The notes beneath the pieces were generated by a model, which was not told where the DNA came from, made no database searches, and was given only the letters and a program-made list of their open reading frames with translations. From Bacteroidales bacterium (GTDB lineage Bacteria > Bacteroidota > Bacteroidia > Bacteroidales > WCHB1-69), in NCBI GenBank assembly GCA_016288655.1, contig JAEEKX010000022.1, positions 119,693 through 183,692 of the forward strand: a stretch of DNA of 64,000 nt, written 5' to 3'. The position numbers were made by a program, and so were the translations under genes. Each line of letters begins with the position of its first letter. Within the stretch, counting starts at the first letter, position 1. Shown one piece after another: positions 53,609 to 61,132 of the stretch.

Positions 53609-55027
53609 ATGGAAGCCATCGACAAGACGAAAGATTTGGAAACGCGCAGTGTGGGCACGTTGTTGTGGGTGTATGCCCTGCCCGCGGTCATCAGTCAGGT
53701 GATCGCGTGCATCTACAACATCGCCGACCGTGCCTTCATCGGGCATGGAGTAGGGAAACTCGCCATTGCGGGCTTGGCCATCACGATGCCCATCATGAAC
53801 ATCATCCACGCCTTCGGTTCGCTCATCGGTGTCGGCTCGGCCTCCCGCATGTCGATCGTTTTGGGGAGAAAAGACATCAATTGGGCGGAGAAGATCCTGG
53901 GCAACAGTATGGTGTTCACGTTCATATTAGGCGGTATCGTGATGTTGTGCAGCTATATTTTCCTTGATCCGGTGCTCATGTTGTTCGGAGCGCAGGAGAC
54001 CACCATCGCCTATGCCCGCGAGTACCTGCTGATCGTGTTCCCGGGCATGTTCCTGACCACGATCACCTTCAACCTCACCGGTCTGATCCGTGCCTCGGGC
54101 TATCCCTTCAAGGCGATGTTCATCCTGGCCGGCGGCGCCATTCTGAACGTCATCCTCGACCCCATCTTCATCTTCGGATTCCGCTGGGGCATTGCAGGCG
54201 CGGCCTGGGCCACCACCATTTCCATGACCGCTACGGCCATCGCATCCATCCTCCACTTCTTGCAACGGAGTTCCTTCATCCGCTTCCGCCGTCACGCCTG
54301 GCGGCCGAAGGGATACATCTTCCGCAACATCACCCTCATCGGCATGAGTCCGTTTTTGATGAACGTGGCCGCCGCCGGCGTGGTCGCCCTGCTCAACTCG
54401 CAGTTGCTGCATTACGGCGGCGACGATGCCATTGGCACCTACGGCATCATCAACACATTCGCCATGTTCCTGGTACTTTTCATATTAGGGATCTGCCAAG
54501 GAATGCAGCCCATCGCCGGTTACAACTACGGAGCCGGTCACAGTGATCGATTGCGACAGGTCTATCTACTCACCATGAAGGTATGCGTACTCACTGGATT
54601 GGTCGGCAGCGTGGTCTCCTGCGCCATCCCGGGCATCCTTGTGCGCGGGTTCACCACAGACAGTGACCTGATCCGGATGGCGATACCGGCCACCCGCTTC
54701 ATCATGGTGATGTTCCCGTTGATCGGGTTCACCATCGTCAACTCCAACTTCTTCCAGTCCATCGACAAGCCGTGGATCGCGATTGTCACGAGTTTGTCGC
54801 GACAGGTGCTTTTCTTGGTGCCGATGTGCTACGCCATTCCCGCGCTGATCGCGCAGGCGGGCGGCAACGGGCTGACGGGTGTCTGGCTCTCCTGCACCAT
54901 TTCCGACGTGCTGGGGGCGGTGTTGGCGGCCATACTGCTCTATACGCAGCGGGCGGTGTTCCGTCCCGGCCACACGCCGGTAATAAGGCATCGAAAGGAG
55001 GCCGGCCCGGACGGGCTCCACGAATGA
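53609..55027 (+). CDS. MATE family efflux transporter
   Basis: A 472 aa polytopic inner-membrane protein with about 12 hydrophobic segments and the two-fold repeat of MATE/DinF drug-cation antiporters. The first repeat contains PAVISQVIACIYNIADRAFI and the second LGICQGMQPIAGYNYGAGHS. I start at MEAIDKTKDLE, because the longer frame adds residues without such character. It has a probable own promoter. The prophage begins beyond it. Confidence 0.92.
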   Translation: MEAIDKTKDLETRSVGTLLWVYALPAVISQVIACIYNIADRAFIGHGVGKLAIAGLAITMPIMNIIHAFGSLIGVGSASRMSIVLGRKDINWAEKILGNSMVFTFILGGIVMLCSYIFLDPVLMLFGAQETTIAYAREYLLIVFPGMFLTTITFNLTGLIRASGYPFKAMFILAGGAILNVILDPIFIFGFRWGIAGAAWATTISMTATAIASILHFLQRSSFIRFRRHAWRPKGYIFRNITLIGMSPFLMNVAAAGVVALLNSQLLHYGGDDAIGTYGIINTFAMFLVLFILGICQGMQPIAGYNYGAGHSDRLRQVYLLTMKVCVLTGLVGSVVSCAIPGILVRGFTTDSDLIRMAIPATRFIMVMFPLIGFTIVNSNFFQSIDKPWIAIVTSLSRQVLFLVPMCYAIPALIAQAGGNGLTGVWLSCTISDVLGAVLAAILLYTQRAVFRPGHTPVIRHRKEAGPDGLHE

Positions 55028-55166
55028 CACGAATGCAATTATGCATTTGTGCAAGACACCGCACTTAACACAGCAATAAGGATCTCATCGAATTTCAATC
55101 ATTTAATTGAACCGTCCATTCTGTCAAAACCGAACGGATACCTATTTTCCAACCACATCCAACAAA

Positions 55167-55192
55167 AAAAGCCGGACTTTCATCCGGCTTTT
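55167..55192 (+). terminator. Terminator downstream of the MATE gene
   Basis: AAAAGCCGGA (55167-55176) pairs with TCCGGCTTTT (55183-55192), loop 6 bases, with a run of T after it. About 140 bases after the MATE stop. Confidence 0.75.
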
Positions 55193-55285
55193 TGTGGCGG
55201 GATCGAGATCCGCACTGAGACCTATGCCTTCACCACCGAATCTTAAGTCCGCAGTACCTTGTTGTTCACGTTGTTTCATTTCCGA

Positions 55286-55310
55286 AGAGCTGCCGGCGAC
55301 GGCGGCTCTT
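55286..55310 (+). terminator. Strong hairpin with T-run before phage promoter P1
   Basis: AAGAGC-type arms (AGAGCTGCCG and CGGCGGCTCT) with a GCGA loop are followed by eight T bases. The T-run itself overlaps the upstream element of promoter P1, so termination and initiation signals are fused here. Confidence 0.75.
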
Positions 55311-55313
55311 TTT

Positions 55314-55351
55314 TTTGTCCCAGCGCATTCCAAACGGCGGAAGTATCTTTG
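55314..55351 (+). promoter_or_regulatory. Phage promoter P1 (TTTGTCCCA ... TATCTTTG)
   Basis: TTTG at 55314-55317 begins TTTGTCCCAGCGCATT; TATCTTTG is at 55344-55351 and is followed by CCG. The gap of 26 bases between TTTG and TA equals that in P2, P3 and P4. It drives the first DUF4417 gene. Confidence 0.7.
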
Positions 55352-55379
55352 CCGTGAAACACTACACAAAGCAAACGAA

Positions 55380-56003
55380 ATGACCCACGATGCACTGAAC
55401 CTCGGACTTTTGCCGGTTGAGATGACCGAAGGATATAACCTGCCGGTGGTGCGTGCTGATGCCGTGCCTATGGCCAACAGTATTATCCCGTTCAACCGGG
55501 CGAAAACGTGCATCCGCAAGGATGTGGGCGTGCATTTCTTCATTGATGACTACCAGTTTGAGCGGGTGTGGAAGTCGCCGCAGCTGTACGTGGAGATGCT
55601 GAAGCGGTACCGTTTCGTGTGCGCCCCCGATTTCAGTCTCTACCTCGATATGCCGATGGCGGCCAAGATCTGGAACATCTACCGCAGCCGTCTGCTCACC
55701 GCCTACTGGCAGCAACAGGGCTTACGGGTGGTGCCCACGCTGCAATGGGCGGAGCCAGGCACCCACGATTTCTGCTTTCGTGGCATCGCACCAGGCGGCA
55801 CGGTGGCGGTAAGCACATTGGGCGCGGCCAAGCACCGTGTATCACGCGAGATGTGGATTGCAGGCATGAGCGAAGCCATCCGGCAGCTGCACCCCACCAC
55901 CATCATATTATATGGTACCCCCATCGGCTTCGATTTCGGGAATATCTCGGTAGTGCAATATACCAACGAAGTGATAGAAAGGAGGAAAAGCTATGGGCGG
56001 TAG
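55380..56003 (+). CDS. DUF4417 protein, copy 1
   Basis: The 207 aa protein starts MTHDALNLGLLPVEMTEGYN. It shares long identical blocks with the second copy at 60512, such as VGVHFFIDDYQFERVW near residue 48 and VVPTLQWA and LYGTPI.FDFG near the end. It matches the DUF4417 family, common in phages and prophages; function is unknown. Promoter P1 lies directly upstream. Its last bases overlap the next gene's start. Confidence 0.75.
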   Translation: MTHDALNLGLLPVEMTEGYNLPVVRADAVPMANSIIPFNRAKTCIRKDVGVHFFIDDYQFERVWKSPQLYVEMLKRYRFVCAPDFSLYLDMPMAAKIWNIYRSRLLTAYWQQQGLRVVPTLQWAEPGTHDFCFRGIAPGGTVAVSTLGAAKHRVSREMWIAGMSEAIRQLHPTTIILYGTPIGFDFGNISVVQYTNEVIERRKSYGR

Positions 56004-56472
56004 AGGGGCGTTTATGGGAGGCAGTTCTGGCTCTGTGGGTGGAGATTCTTCCCTTGGTTATGACAAGACCTATGAAAGTGAGAATGGGGGAACTGTCTAT
56101 ACGGAGAAATCAAGAATTAAGCAATCCAAAATCAACAAACAGGAGAAAAACAAATATGAAAAGGAAAATGATATGTGCAAACACCTTGCTGACAATGGGC
56201 ACGATATAATCCATTTGGATGACAGAAAGTTAAAAGATGGCTCATACGACATTTTGCTTGATGGAGAGAAAGCGGAGTTGAAGAGTTTGAAAGGTGCAAG
56301 CAATATAGTCAGAGAAGGTAAAGATGCCATCAACAAACAAGGTGCTGATTTTGTAGTATTTAGATTTGATAGCTTCTCAACAAAAATGAAAAGAGAAATT
56401 GAAAAATTAGTAGATAGTCACATTCATGGATGTTACTATGTCAAAGGGGAAAGTGGATTGCAATGGTTTTAA
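55993..56472 (+). CDS. MGGRGAF-leader protein with nuclease-like C-terminus
   Basis: The 159 aa protein has an N-terminal MGGRGAFMGGSSGSVGG leader, a charged spacer, and a C-terminal domain (about residues 55-159) with Asp86 (YDIL), then Glu95-x-Lys97 (AELK). This D...ExK spacing, followed by an acidic/basic strand (GADFVVFRFDSF), resembles the tRNase/restriction-like core of the CdiA-C toxins. No immunity gene follows directly. The base composition is AT-richer than its neighbours. Role inferred; could be a phage toxin or a DNA-packaging-linked nuclease. Confidence 0.6.
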   Translation: MGGRGAFMGGSSGSVGGDSSLGYDKTYESENGGTVYTEKSRIKQSKINKQEKNKYEKENDMCKHLADNGHDIIHLDDRKLKDGSYDILLDGEKAELKSLKGASNIVREGKDAINKQGADFVVFRFDSFSTKMKREIEKLVDSHIHGCYYVKGESGLQWF

Positions 56473-56580
56473 AATCAAGAAACCCCTGTTGTAAAACAAG
56501 GGCTTCAGGGGTGTCCTTCCCCCGCTCAAGGCGAGTTGTAATGAACGCTGCAAAAATACAAAAATTCTGAAAACCAACAA
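56471..56580 (-). ncRNA. Candidate small RNA opposite the gap (promoter plus terminator-like hairpin)
   Basis: On the minus strand, TATTTTTG (56551-56558) has a TTG 19 bases upstream at 56578-56580. The predicted transcript starts near 56544 and would end after the hairpin ACCCCTG/CAGGGGT (arms 56506-56512 and 56482-56488), which is followed by TTTCTTGATTTT. About 75 nt. No reading frame of note. The hairpin alone could be a terminator for the plus-strand gene. Confidence 0.35.
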
Positions 56581-56595
56581 TAAAACAATCAAATT

Positions 56596-57057
56596 ATGGA
56601 AAACCAACCAATGACACAGGCCCAGCGCGATATGCAGATGGCCGCCCTGAACCGCGAGTACAGGAAGAAAAGCAACGAAATAGCCCGCATAAAGGTAGAG
56701 GCGGAGCGAAACAAGATGTCAGGCATTCAACTTACTGACTTGGAGTACAGGCAGAAGCGAAAGCATCTGTTGGAGGTACTGCTTGACCTTAGGTTCAAAA
56801 GATCTAAAATAGATGAAGGCACACAGGAATACTTATCCTTTTCCGACAATATTCGGAGAACTGAACATCAGTTAACCATTCTCAAAGATAAATGGTTCTC
56901 CGACCGACAGGAGATCAGAACCAGTTTTTATTTCAAAAGAACCTCCCTCGATGAGGAAAGTCGCAAACTCACCGAATGGTTCGAGTTTGAGAAGTACAAA
57001 ATTATGTATGAATTTGAGAAATCTAATCACGATGATAAAGATTCAATCCTGGATTGA
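56596..57057 (+). CDS. Coiled-coil phage protein, function unknown
   Basis: A 153 aa charged protein (MENQPMTQAQRDMQMAALNR) with long helical stretches, probably a coiled coil. No signal or membrane segment. The next gene overlaps it by 26 bases. It may be a small structural or packaging-related protein, which is only an inference. Confidence 0.55.
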   Translation: MENQPMTQAQRDMQMAALNREYRKKSNEIARIKVEAERNKMSGIQLTDLEYRQKRKHLLEVLLDLRFKRSKIDEGTQEYLSFSDNIRRTEHQLTILKDKWFSDRQEIRTSFYFKRTSLDEESRKLTEWFEFEKYKIMYEFEKSNHDDKDSILD

Positions 57058-57850
57058 CAATCCCGACCGCGACTATGCCAAAGGCGTGGCACTGTTTGCC
57101 CAATACAGCAAAAACAAGGCACTGGTACGCTATTTCCAGACCGGCACTGCACGCTTCCGTATGGGCAAACTGGTGTATGAGATGGGGAAGGTGGCGAAAA
57201 CGGTGTCAGCAGTGAAGGAACACCCTGTAGAACAGCGGGGCATGCCCCGCTGCAATAGCACGTCCATCAGTCTGGCAAAACCACATTCCGTCACCCTACC
57301 CCCATACATCCTTGCCGCCAAAAAAGAGATTTCCGCCCTGTACGCCCTCATCGACAAACGGCACCGGGAATTGTACGACCTCGGCACCTCCAACGCAGAT
57401 GATGTGGTGCGCCATCGGAAACGCATCCTCGATGATCGCAAGCCCGCCATCGAGCGTGCCGACCATCTGTACCGGCTGAAGGAGGAATGGTTCGCCCTCG
57501 ATGACGGCACCGCCCGTGAACAGGTGGCCAACGATATCAGGGAGGTGCTGGCTGCGCCATTGGCGAAGCAATGGACGATTTGCGCACCCGTAGAGACGCG
57601 CCATGGCACGTCTCTACGAACAAACGTATCCGGATTGACAGATCTGCAATTATCCAAACGCCGCACCCAGCTGCGTTCCTCCATCACCAAGACACAGAAC
57701 ATGCTGCAATACCAGAGCATCCGAAAGGCAACCTCCCCTACCCCAATGCCTAAAGGCCCCAAACGCAACGAATACGAACAGAAGCTGAAGGCCCTGAAAG
57801 CGGAGTTCAAGGCGGTGACGGACGAGCTGGCGAGGCGAGTGGCAAATTAA
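57032..57850 (+). CDS. Phage protein with two inserted palindromes, function unknown
   Basis: A 272 aa protein beginning MIKIQSWIDNPDRDYAKGVA. Two perfect or near-perfect palindromes sit in the reading frame (57233-57252 and 57589-57618); both keep the frame open and their codons (EQRGMPRCN and VETRHGTSLRTN) do not look like the rest. The protein is helical and charged. I recognise no family. The start overlaps the upstream gene. Confidence 0.6.
   Translation: MIKIQSWIDNPDRDYAKGVALFAQYSKNKALVRYFQTGTARFRMGKLVYEMGKVAKTVSAVKEHPVEQRGMPRCNSTSISLAKPHSVTLPPYILAAKKEISALYALIDKRHRELYDLGTSNADDVVRHRKRILDDRKPAIERADHLYRLKEEWFALDDGTAREQVANDIREVLAAPLAKQWTICAPVETRHGTSLRTNVSGLTDLQLSKRRTQLRSSITKTQNMLQYQSIRKATSPTPMPKGPKRNEYEQKLKALKAEFKAVTDELARRVAN
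57233..57252. repeat. 20-bp palindrome inside a reading frame
   Basis: CAGCGGGGCATGCCCCGCTG reads the same on both strands. It lies in codons 68-74 of the gene at 57032. It resembles a REP-type hairpin core. Confidence 0.8.
57589..57618. repeat. 30-bp near-palindrome inside a reading frame
   Basis: CGTAGAGACG and CGTCTCTACG arms enclose CGCCATGGCA; only one pair (C-A) fails. It lies in the same gene as the 20-bp palindrome, about 350 bases downstream. Confidence 0.8.
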
Positions 57851-57933
57851 GTCACATATCAGTCACATAAAGAACCTATTGGTTATCTGTACTTTAACAT
57901 TGATTCAAGCAAACGAAAGCAAATTACAGTCAA

Positions 57934-58533
57934 ATGAGCGATACCAAACCCCTTCCCGCCGTTCGCAAAGAGTACGGCAGTTCCGCCGAAAGCGACTTCG
58001 AGACCATTGCCCTTGCCGTGATGCAAGGGCGCAGCGGCGACCTGAATGACGACCAGCGGCACAAACTCGACCTTACCCGCGATGCTTACCGCATTGTGTG
58101 CGGCTACCCCAACAAGAGCGTGGCCGTAAAGGAGATGTGCGCCCTGCACCCGGAACTTAGCGAGCGCACCGCACTCACCTACGTCAACCAGGGCATCCGC
58201 ATCTGGAACCCCGGCGACCGCCTCGAACGAGACTTCCTCAACACCGTGTTCCTCCAAGCCCTCATCAAGGAAATCTATAGCGAGGACAGCGACGCGGCCA
58301 CCCGCGCCAAGAACCTCGCCACGCTGCAACGCTACCTCTCCGAGATGCCGCAAGACCCGATGGACCCCACTATGATGGAGAAACACACCATCAACATCCA
58401 GCTCAACATCAACGGCAACACCATCAACATCCCCGCCGACCAGTGGGCGAAAATCAAGGAAAACAAACTCATCGCCGCCGCTTTGGACCAGGAAATCACT
58501 GAGGCACAGGCCAAGGAGATTATGGAGGGGTGA
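57934..58533 (+). CDS. Putative phage terminase small subunit
   Basis: The 199 aa protein has a helix-rich N-terminus with a possible HTH (SERTALTYVNQGIRIW) and an acidic C-terminal tail, MMEKHTINIQLNINGN. Size and position ahead of the large subunit fit a small terminase (DNA recognition). The call is from context, not from a clear motif. The short heptamer repeat array follows its stop. Confidence 0.5.
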   Translation: MSDTKPLPAVRKEYGSSAESDFETIALAVMQGRSGDLNDDQRHKLDLTRDAYRIVCGYPNKSVAVKEMCALHPELSERTALTYVNQGIRIWNPGDRLERDFLNTVFLQALIKEIYSEDSDAATRAKNLATLQRYLSEMPQDPMDPTMMEKHTINIQLNINGNTINIPADQWAKIKENKLIAAALDQEITEAQAKEIMEG

Positions 58534-58580
58534 AAGTTGAAAGATGAAAGATGAAAGATGAAAGATGAAAGTTGAGAGTT
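58532..58580 (+). repeat. 7-bp tandem repeat ending at a start codon
   Basis: Seven 7-bp units (GAAAGTT, then GAAAGAT four times, GAAAGTT, GAGAGTT) fill the gap between the previous stop and the ATG at 58581. Unit length is not a multiple of 3, and the array holds the ribosome-binding region. Confidence 0.9.
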
Positions 58581-58796
58581 ATGTATATACATGTTTTTCA
58601 ATGTGGTGAGTGCCGGTATTTCGGAGACGACAGTTGTCCGTGGCAGAAGACTAAAGAAAACAACATTGCCGGAGAGTGTTTTTGCCATAAACAGCAAACG
58701 CAATCATGGAATGTCACATCCACATTTACAGGGTTTGGCGCGAGAATGGTGTCAACGGTAGTGTCATCGGGTGCACCGATAGCGGTTGTGGAATAG
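58581..58796 (+). CDS. Small cysteine-rich phage protein
   Basis: The 71 aa protein has a CGECRYFGDDSCPWQ and GECFCH pattern that suggests a small zinc-binding knuckle. Start at the ATG right after the heptamer array; an in-frame TTG three codons upstream is possible. Its stop lies 5 bases before the first TGGAAATTTCCA palindrome. Function unknown. Confidence 0.5.
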   Translation: MYIHVFQCGECRYFGDDSCPWQKTKENNIAGECFCHKQQTQSWNVTSTFTGFGARMVSTVVSSGAPIAVVE

Positions 58797-58798
58797 GG

Positions 58799-58847
58799 AA
58801 TGGAAATTTCCAAAATAGCCTGTTGGTAAAATTTGGAAATTTCCATT
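58799..58847. promoter_or_regulatory. Inverted repeat with two TGGAAATTTCCA palindromes (operator-like)
   Basis: Two 16-bp arms, AATGGAAATTTCCAAA and TTTGGAAATTTCCATT, are exact inverted copies, 17 bases apart. Each contains the 12-bp palindrome TGGAAATTTCCA. The second ends about 20 bases before the TATTTTTG box (58868-58875), so a regulator bound here could control the next gene. Confidence 0.6.
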
Positions 58848-58867
58848 TTGCGCAATGCAATATTTTG

Positions 58868-58875
58868 TATTTTTG
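58868..58875 (+). promoter_or_regulatory. -7 promoter box (TATTTTTG), membrane-anchored phage gene
   Basis: TATTTTTG followed by CCGCG, 16 bases before the ATG at 58892; the nearest TTTG is 17 bases upstream (58847-58850). The operator-like inverted repeat overlaps that upstream box. Confidence 0.55.
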
Positions 58876-58891
58876 CCGCGTTATTGGTACT

Positions 58892-59542
58892 ATGAGAATA
58901 CTGGAAATAATAACGGCTATAGTTGCCATAGGCGGAATGGTCTGGATCATAAAGTTACTGCTTGGGATTCAGAAATCTGTTGGTTCCCATGATGAAGCCA
59001 TAGGGAATCTTCGTGACAAACAGAAAGAGTTGAAGTGTGATGAACACAAGAAGTCTATTGAGCGCCATGAGAGAGATTTGACTGCATTCACAGACATCAA
59101 AAACAGTATCCGTGCCATCGAGGAATATTTGATGGGATTTGATAAGGATGCGTATTCCCAGCTGCTTCGGAAGTGCAGCCCCTATAAATTGTTGTTTTTG
59201 GGTGAACAGCTGCTTGAAAAATCAGGAGGGCGTAAATGTGTGGACGAAAATCTTGATATGCTGTTAACTGAGATAGAAAAACGCAATCCTTCAGCTCCTC
59301 TGGATGTCGAGGAAGCGGCCTTGAATGTTGTTCGGGCCTTGCGTGACACACCGTTGTTCAACGATGTAAAGAACTTTGTATATTATTCGCCCCAACAAAT
59401 CGAACTAATTGACGAAAACGGCGAAAAAGTGGAAAGAGGCGTACACATCAACCTCATCTTTATGCTGATGAGCATCTATTTACGGGATAAATTTTTTGAA
59501 CGACACCCTGAAATGGATACATCCGACTTTCTGAAATCCTAA
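58892..59542 (+). CDS. Membrane-anchored phage protein, function unknown
   Basis: A 216 aa protein with an N-terminal hydrophobic segment (ILEIITAIVAIGGMVWIIKL), then a coiled coil (about residues 25-75) and a soluble domain. Start at MRILEI, after the TATTTTTG box; a longer frame upstream covers the regulatory region and is not a credible coding start. AT-rich like the cargo genes. Not recognised. Confidence 0.6.
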   Translation: MRILEIITAIVAIGGMVWIIKLLLGIQKSVGSHDEAIGNLRDKQKELKCDEHKKSIERHERDLTAFTDIKNSIRAIEEYLMGFDKDAYSQLLRKCSPYKLLFLGEQLLEKSGGRKCVDENLDMLLTEIEKRNPSAPLDVEEAALNVVRALRDTPLFNDVKNFVYYSPQQIELIDENGEKVERGVHINLIFMLMSIYLRDKFFERHPEMDTSDFLKS

Positions 59543-59568
59543 ACGTCCTCCCTCCCGATTGCGTTTTT

Positions 59569-59606
59569 TTTGTCCCACCCAGTTCCATCCGCCCATACTA
59601 TCTTTG
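59569..59606 (+). promoter_or_regulatory. Phage promoter P2 (TTTGTCCCA ... TATCTTTG)
   Basis: TTTG at 59569-59572, TATCTTTG at 59599-59606, a 26-base gap. The upstream T-run is present, but there is no hairpin. It precedes the MGGRGAF gene copy 2 by 20 bases. Confidence 0.7.
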
Positions 59607-59626
59607 CCGAAAAAAAACAAACGACT

Positions 59627-60034
59627 ATGGGCGGACGAGGAGCTTTTGAAAAATCTGGCAGTACAGGAATTAAAGAAGAATTTAGAGAATACTCAACTAT
59701 TGGGTATCTAAACCACATAAAAATAGTGCAGTGGAATAAAGGGAAAAACAACTCAACAATAACTTATTCAAACACAAAAAATACGACATATTACTCTTAC
59801 TCTAAAGAACATAAAAGAATTGAACACATCTATTATTACAGAAACCATAGATTAGTAAAGAGTGTTGATTTTTATGACAAACAAAATAATTTGGCTCCAC
59901 ACACACATTATTGGGGAAAGAATGGCCCTGTTGGAAGGAAAAAACATGATCCCAAAAACACTTTTACTATGAATGAAAAAGATATGCGGTTATACAAAAG
60001 TGCAATAAAATGGAATAGTGGACATGGAAGATGA
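59627..60034 (+). CDS. MGGRGAF-leader protein with unknown C-terminus
   Basis: The 135 aa protein starts with MGGRGAF, shared with the gene at 55993, and then diverges. The C-terminal half (YYYRNHRLVKSVDFYDKQNN, APHTHYWGKNGPVGRKKHD) is rich in His and basic residues and could be a small nuclease. A short downstream frame overlaps it by 17 bases. The base composition is clearly AT-rich. Toxin-like role is inferred. Confidence 0.55.
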   Translation: MGGRGAFEKSGSTGIKEEFREYSTIGYLNHIKIVQWNKGKNNSTITYSNTKNTTYYSYSKEHKRIEHIYYYRNHRLVKSVDFYDKQNNLAPHTHYWGKNGPVGRKKHDPKNTFTMNEKDMRLYKSAIKWNSGHGR

Positions 60035-60449
60035 TGAAATTTTAATCGAAAATTTTTGGAAATATACAGGCGACCACCATTTGAGAAAGTCAGACCTTTT
60101 TTGGCATGAATCTGCCAAATGGGATGCACGCTCTGATGATCCTGAAACAATTTTTAGGTATTATATTGAAGAAGTGGGATTTAATATGTCTTTTTATTGG
60201 ATGGAAGACCACGAGTTGTATATCATCAGAACAGAAGAATATCCGACACCCGTTATCAGATGTTTTCATGACCCAGATTGGGACGGCGTGCACGAACTGC
60301 ATAAGTTTATAGGTAGTGGTGCCACATACGGTGCTGGTGAGGTTTTGTGTGAATTTGAAGATGATTCAAAGATATGGGACGAATTGACCATTAACGGCAA
60401 GCACTTGTCTGAAATCCTCCCCAATTCTGCCATATTGGAGATGGATTAA
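60018..60449 (+). CDS. Acidic partner protein (immunity-like), function unknown
   Basis: A 143 aa acidic protein (MDMEDDEILIENFWKYTG), no signal peptide, overlapping the preceding gene by 17 bases. A small acidic gene directly coupled to a basic MGGRGAF gene resembles a toxin-immunity arrangement. No named immunity family was recognised. An ATG two codons in is an alternative start. Confidence 0.5.
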   Translation: MDMEDDEILIENFWKYTGDHHLRKSDLFWHESAKWDARSDDPETIFRYYIEEVGFNMSFYWMEDHELYIIRTEEYPTPVIRCFHDPDWDGVHELHKFIGSGATYGAGEVLCEFEDDSKIWDELTINGKHLSEILPNSAILEMD

Positions 60450-60450
60450 C

Positions 60451-60488
60451 TTTGTCCCAGCTTATTTGTTTTGCGTGTGGTAACTTTG
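60451..60488 (+). promoter_or_regulatory. Phage promoter P3 (TTTGTCCCA ... TAACTTTG)
   Basis: TTTG at 60451-60454 and TAACTTTG at 60481-60488, 26 bases apart. It overlaps the preceding gene's stop. It drives the second DUF4417 gene. Confidence 0.65.
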
Positions 60489-60511
60489 CCGCGTTGCTAC
60501 ACCAAAACAAT

Positions 60512-61129
60512 ATGATCAGAGACCCTTTGAACATGCGGCTGATGCCTGGCAACCATACAGGCAGGTACGATTTTCCCGTCATCAACCAATACACGGGAAA
60601 AGTCCCGTCGGAAATCATCCCCTTCAACTATGCAAAAACCTACTCCGACAGGAACGTGGGCGTGCATTTCTTTATCGATGACTACCAGTTTGAGCGGGTA
60701 TGGCGTTTCCCTGACCGATATGTTCCATTACTCCGGGAATACGAATGCGTGTTCACTCCTGATTTCAGCTTGTATGTCAACATGCCGCTCACACTCAAGA
60801 TATACAATGTGTATCGCAGCAGGGTGCTTGGCCACTACTGGCAAATGCAGGGTGTCAAGGTGATACCCACTTTGCAATGGGCTGATTTCCGAACCTTCGA
60901 TTTCTGTTTCACTGGCATCACGCCTGGCGGTGTTGTTGCTGTCAGCACACTCGGTTCTGCACAGAACCCGCAATCGAGAGGATACTGGACAGCCGGAATG
61001 CAAAAAGCCATCGATGTGATCAACCCTGAAACCATATTGCTGTATGGCACACCTATAGACTTTGATTTCGGTGATATAAAGGTCATTCACTACGACAACA
61101 CCATCCTTAACCGCCTCCGTCACCACTAA
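60512..61129 (+). CDS. DUF4417 protein, copy 2
   Basis: The 205 aa protein starts MIRDPLNMRLMPGNHTGRYD, at the first ATG after promoter P3. It shares VGVHFFIDDYQFERVW and the later blocks with copy 1, so the two are paralogues. The N-terminal dozen residues differ. Function unknown. A heptamer repeat separates it from the terminase gene. Confidence 0.72.
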   Translation: MIRDPLNMRLMPGNHTGRYDFPVINQYTGKVPSEIIPFNYAKTYSDRNVGVHFFIDDYQFERVWRFPDRYVPLLREYECVFTPDFSLYVNMPLTLKIYNVYRSRVLGHYWQMQGVKVIPTLQWADFRTFDFCFTGITPGGVVAVSTLGSAQNPQSRGYWTAGMQKAIDVINPETILLYGTPIDFDFGDIKVIHYDNTILNRLRHH

Positions 61130-61132
61130 TTT

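Larger units (their letters stand above)
55028..55379. other. Non-coding junction between host gene and phage region
   Basis: The stretch of about 350 bases contains no convincing gene. It holds a terminator (55167-55192), a second strong hairpin (55286-55310) with a T-run, and the first phage promoter (55314-55351). No tRNA or duplicated attachment core was found, so the exact host/phage border cannot be set. Confidence 0.6.

Noticed and set aside
55028-55380. tRNA gene or attachment core at the left phage border
   Set aside because: No cloverleaf or T-loop consensus was seen and no direct repeat pair could be identified within the window.
57233-57618. Insertion-sequence ends
   Set aside because: The two palindromes differ in sequence and no transposase lies between them.
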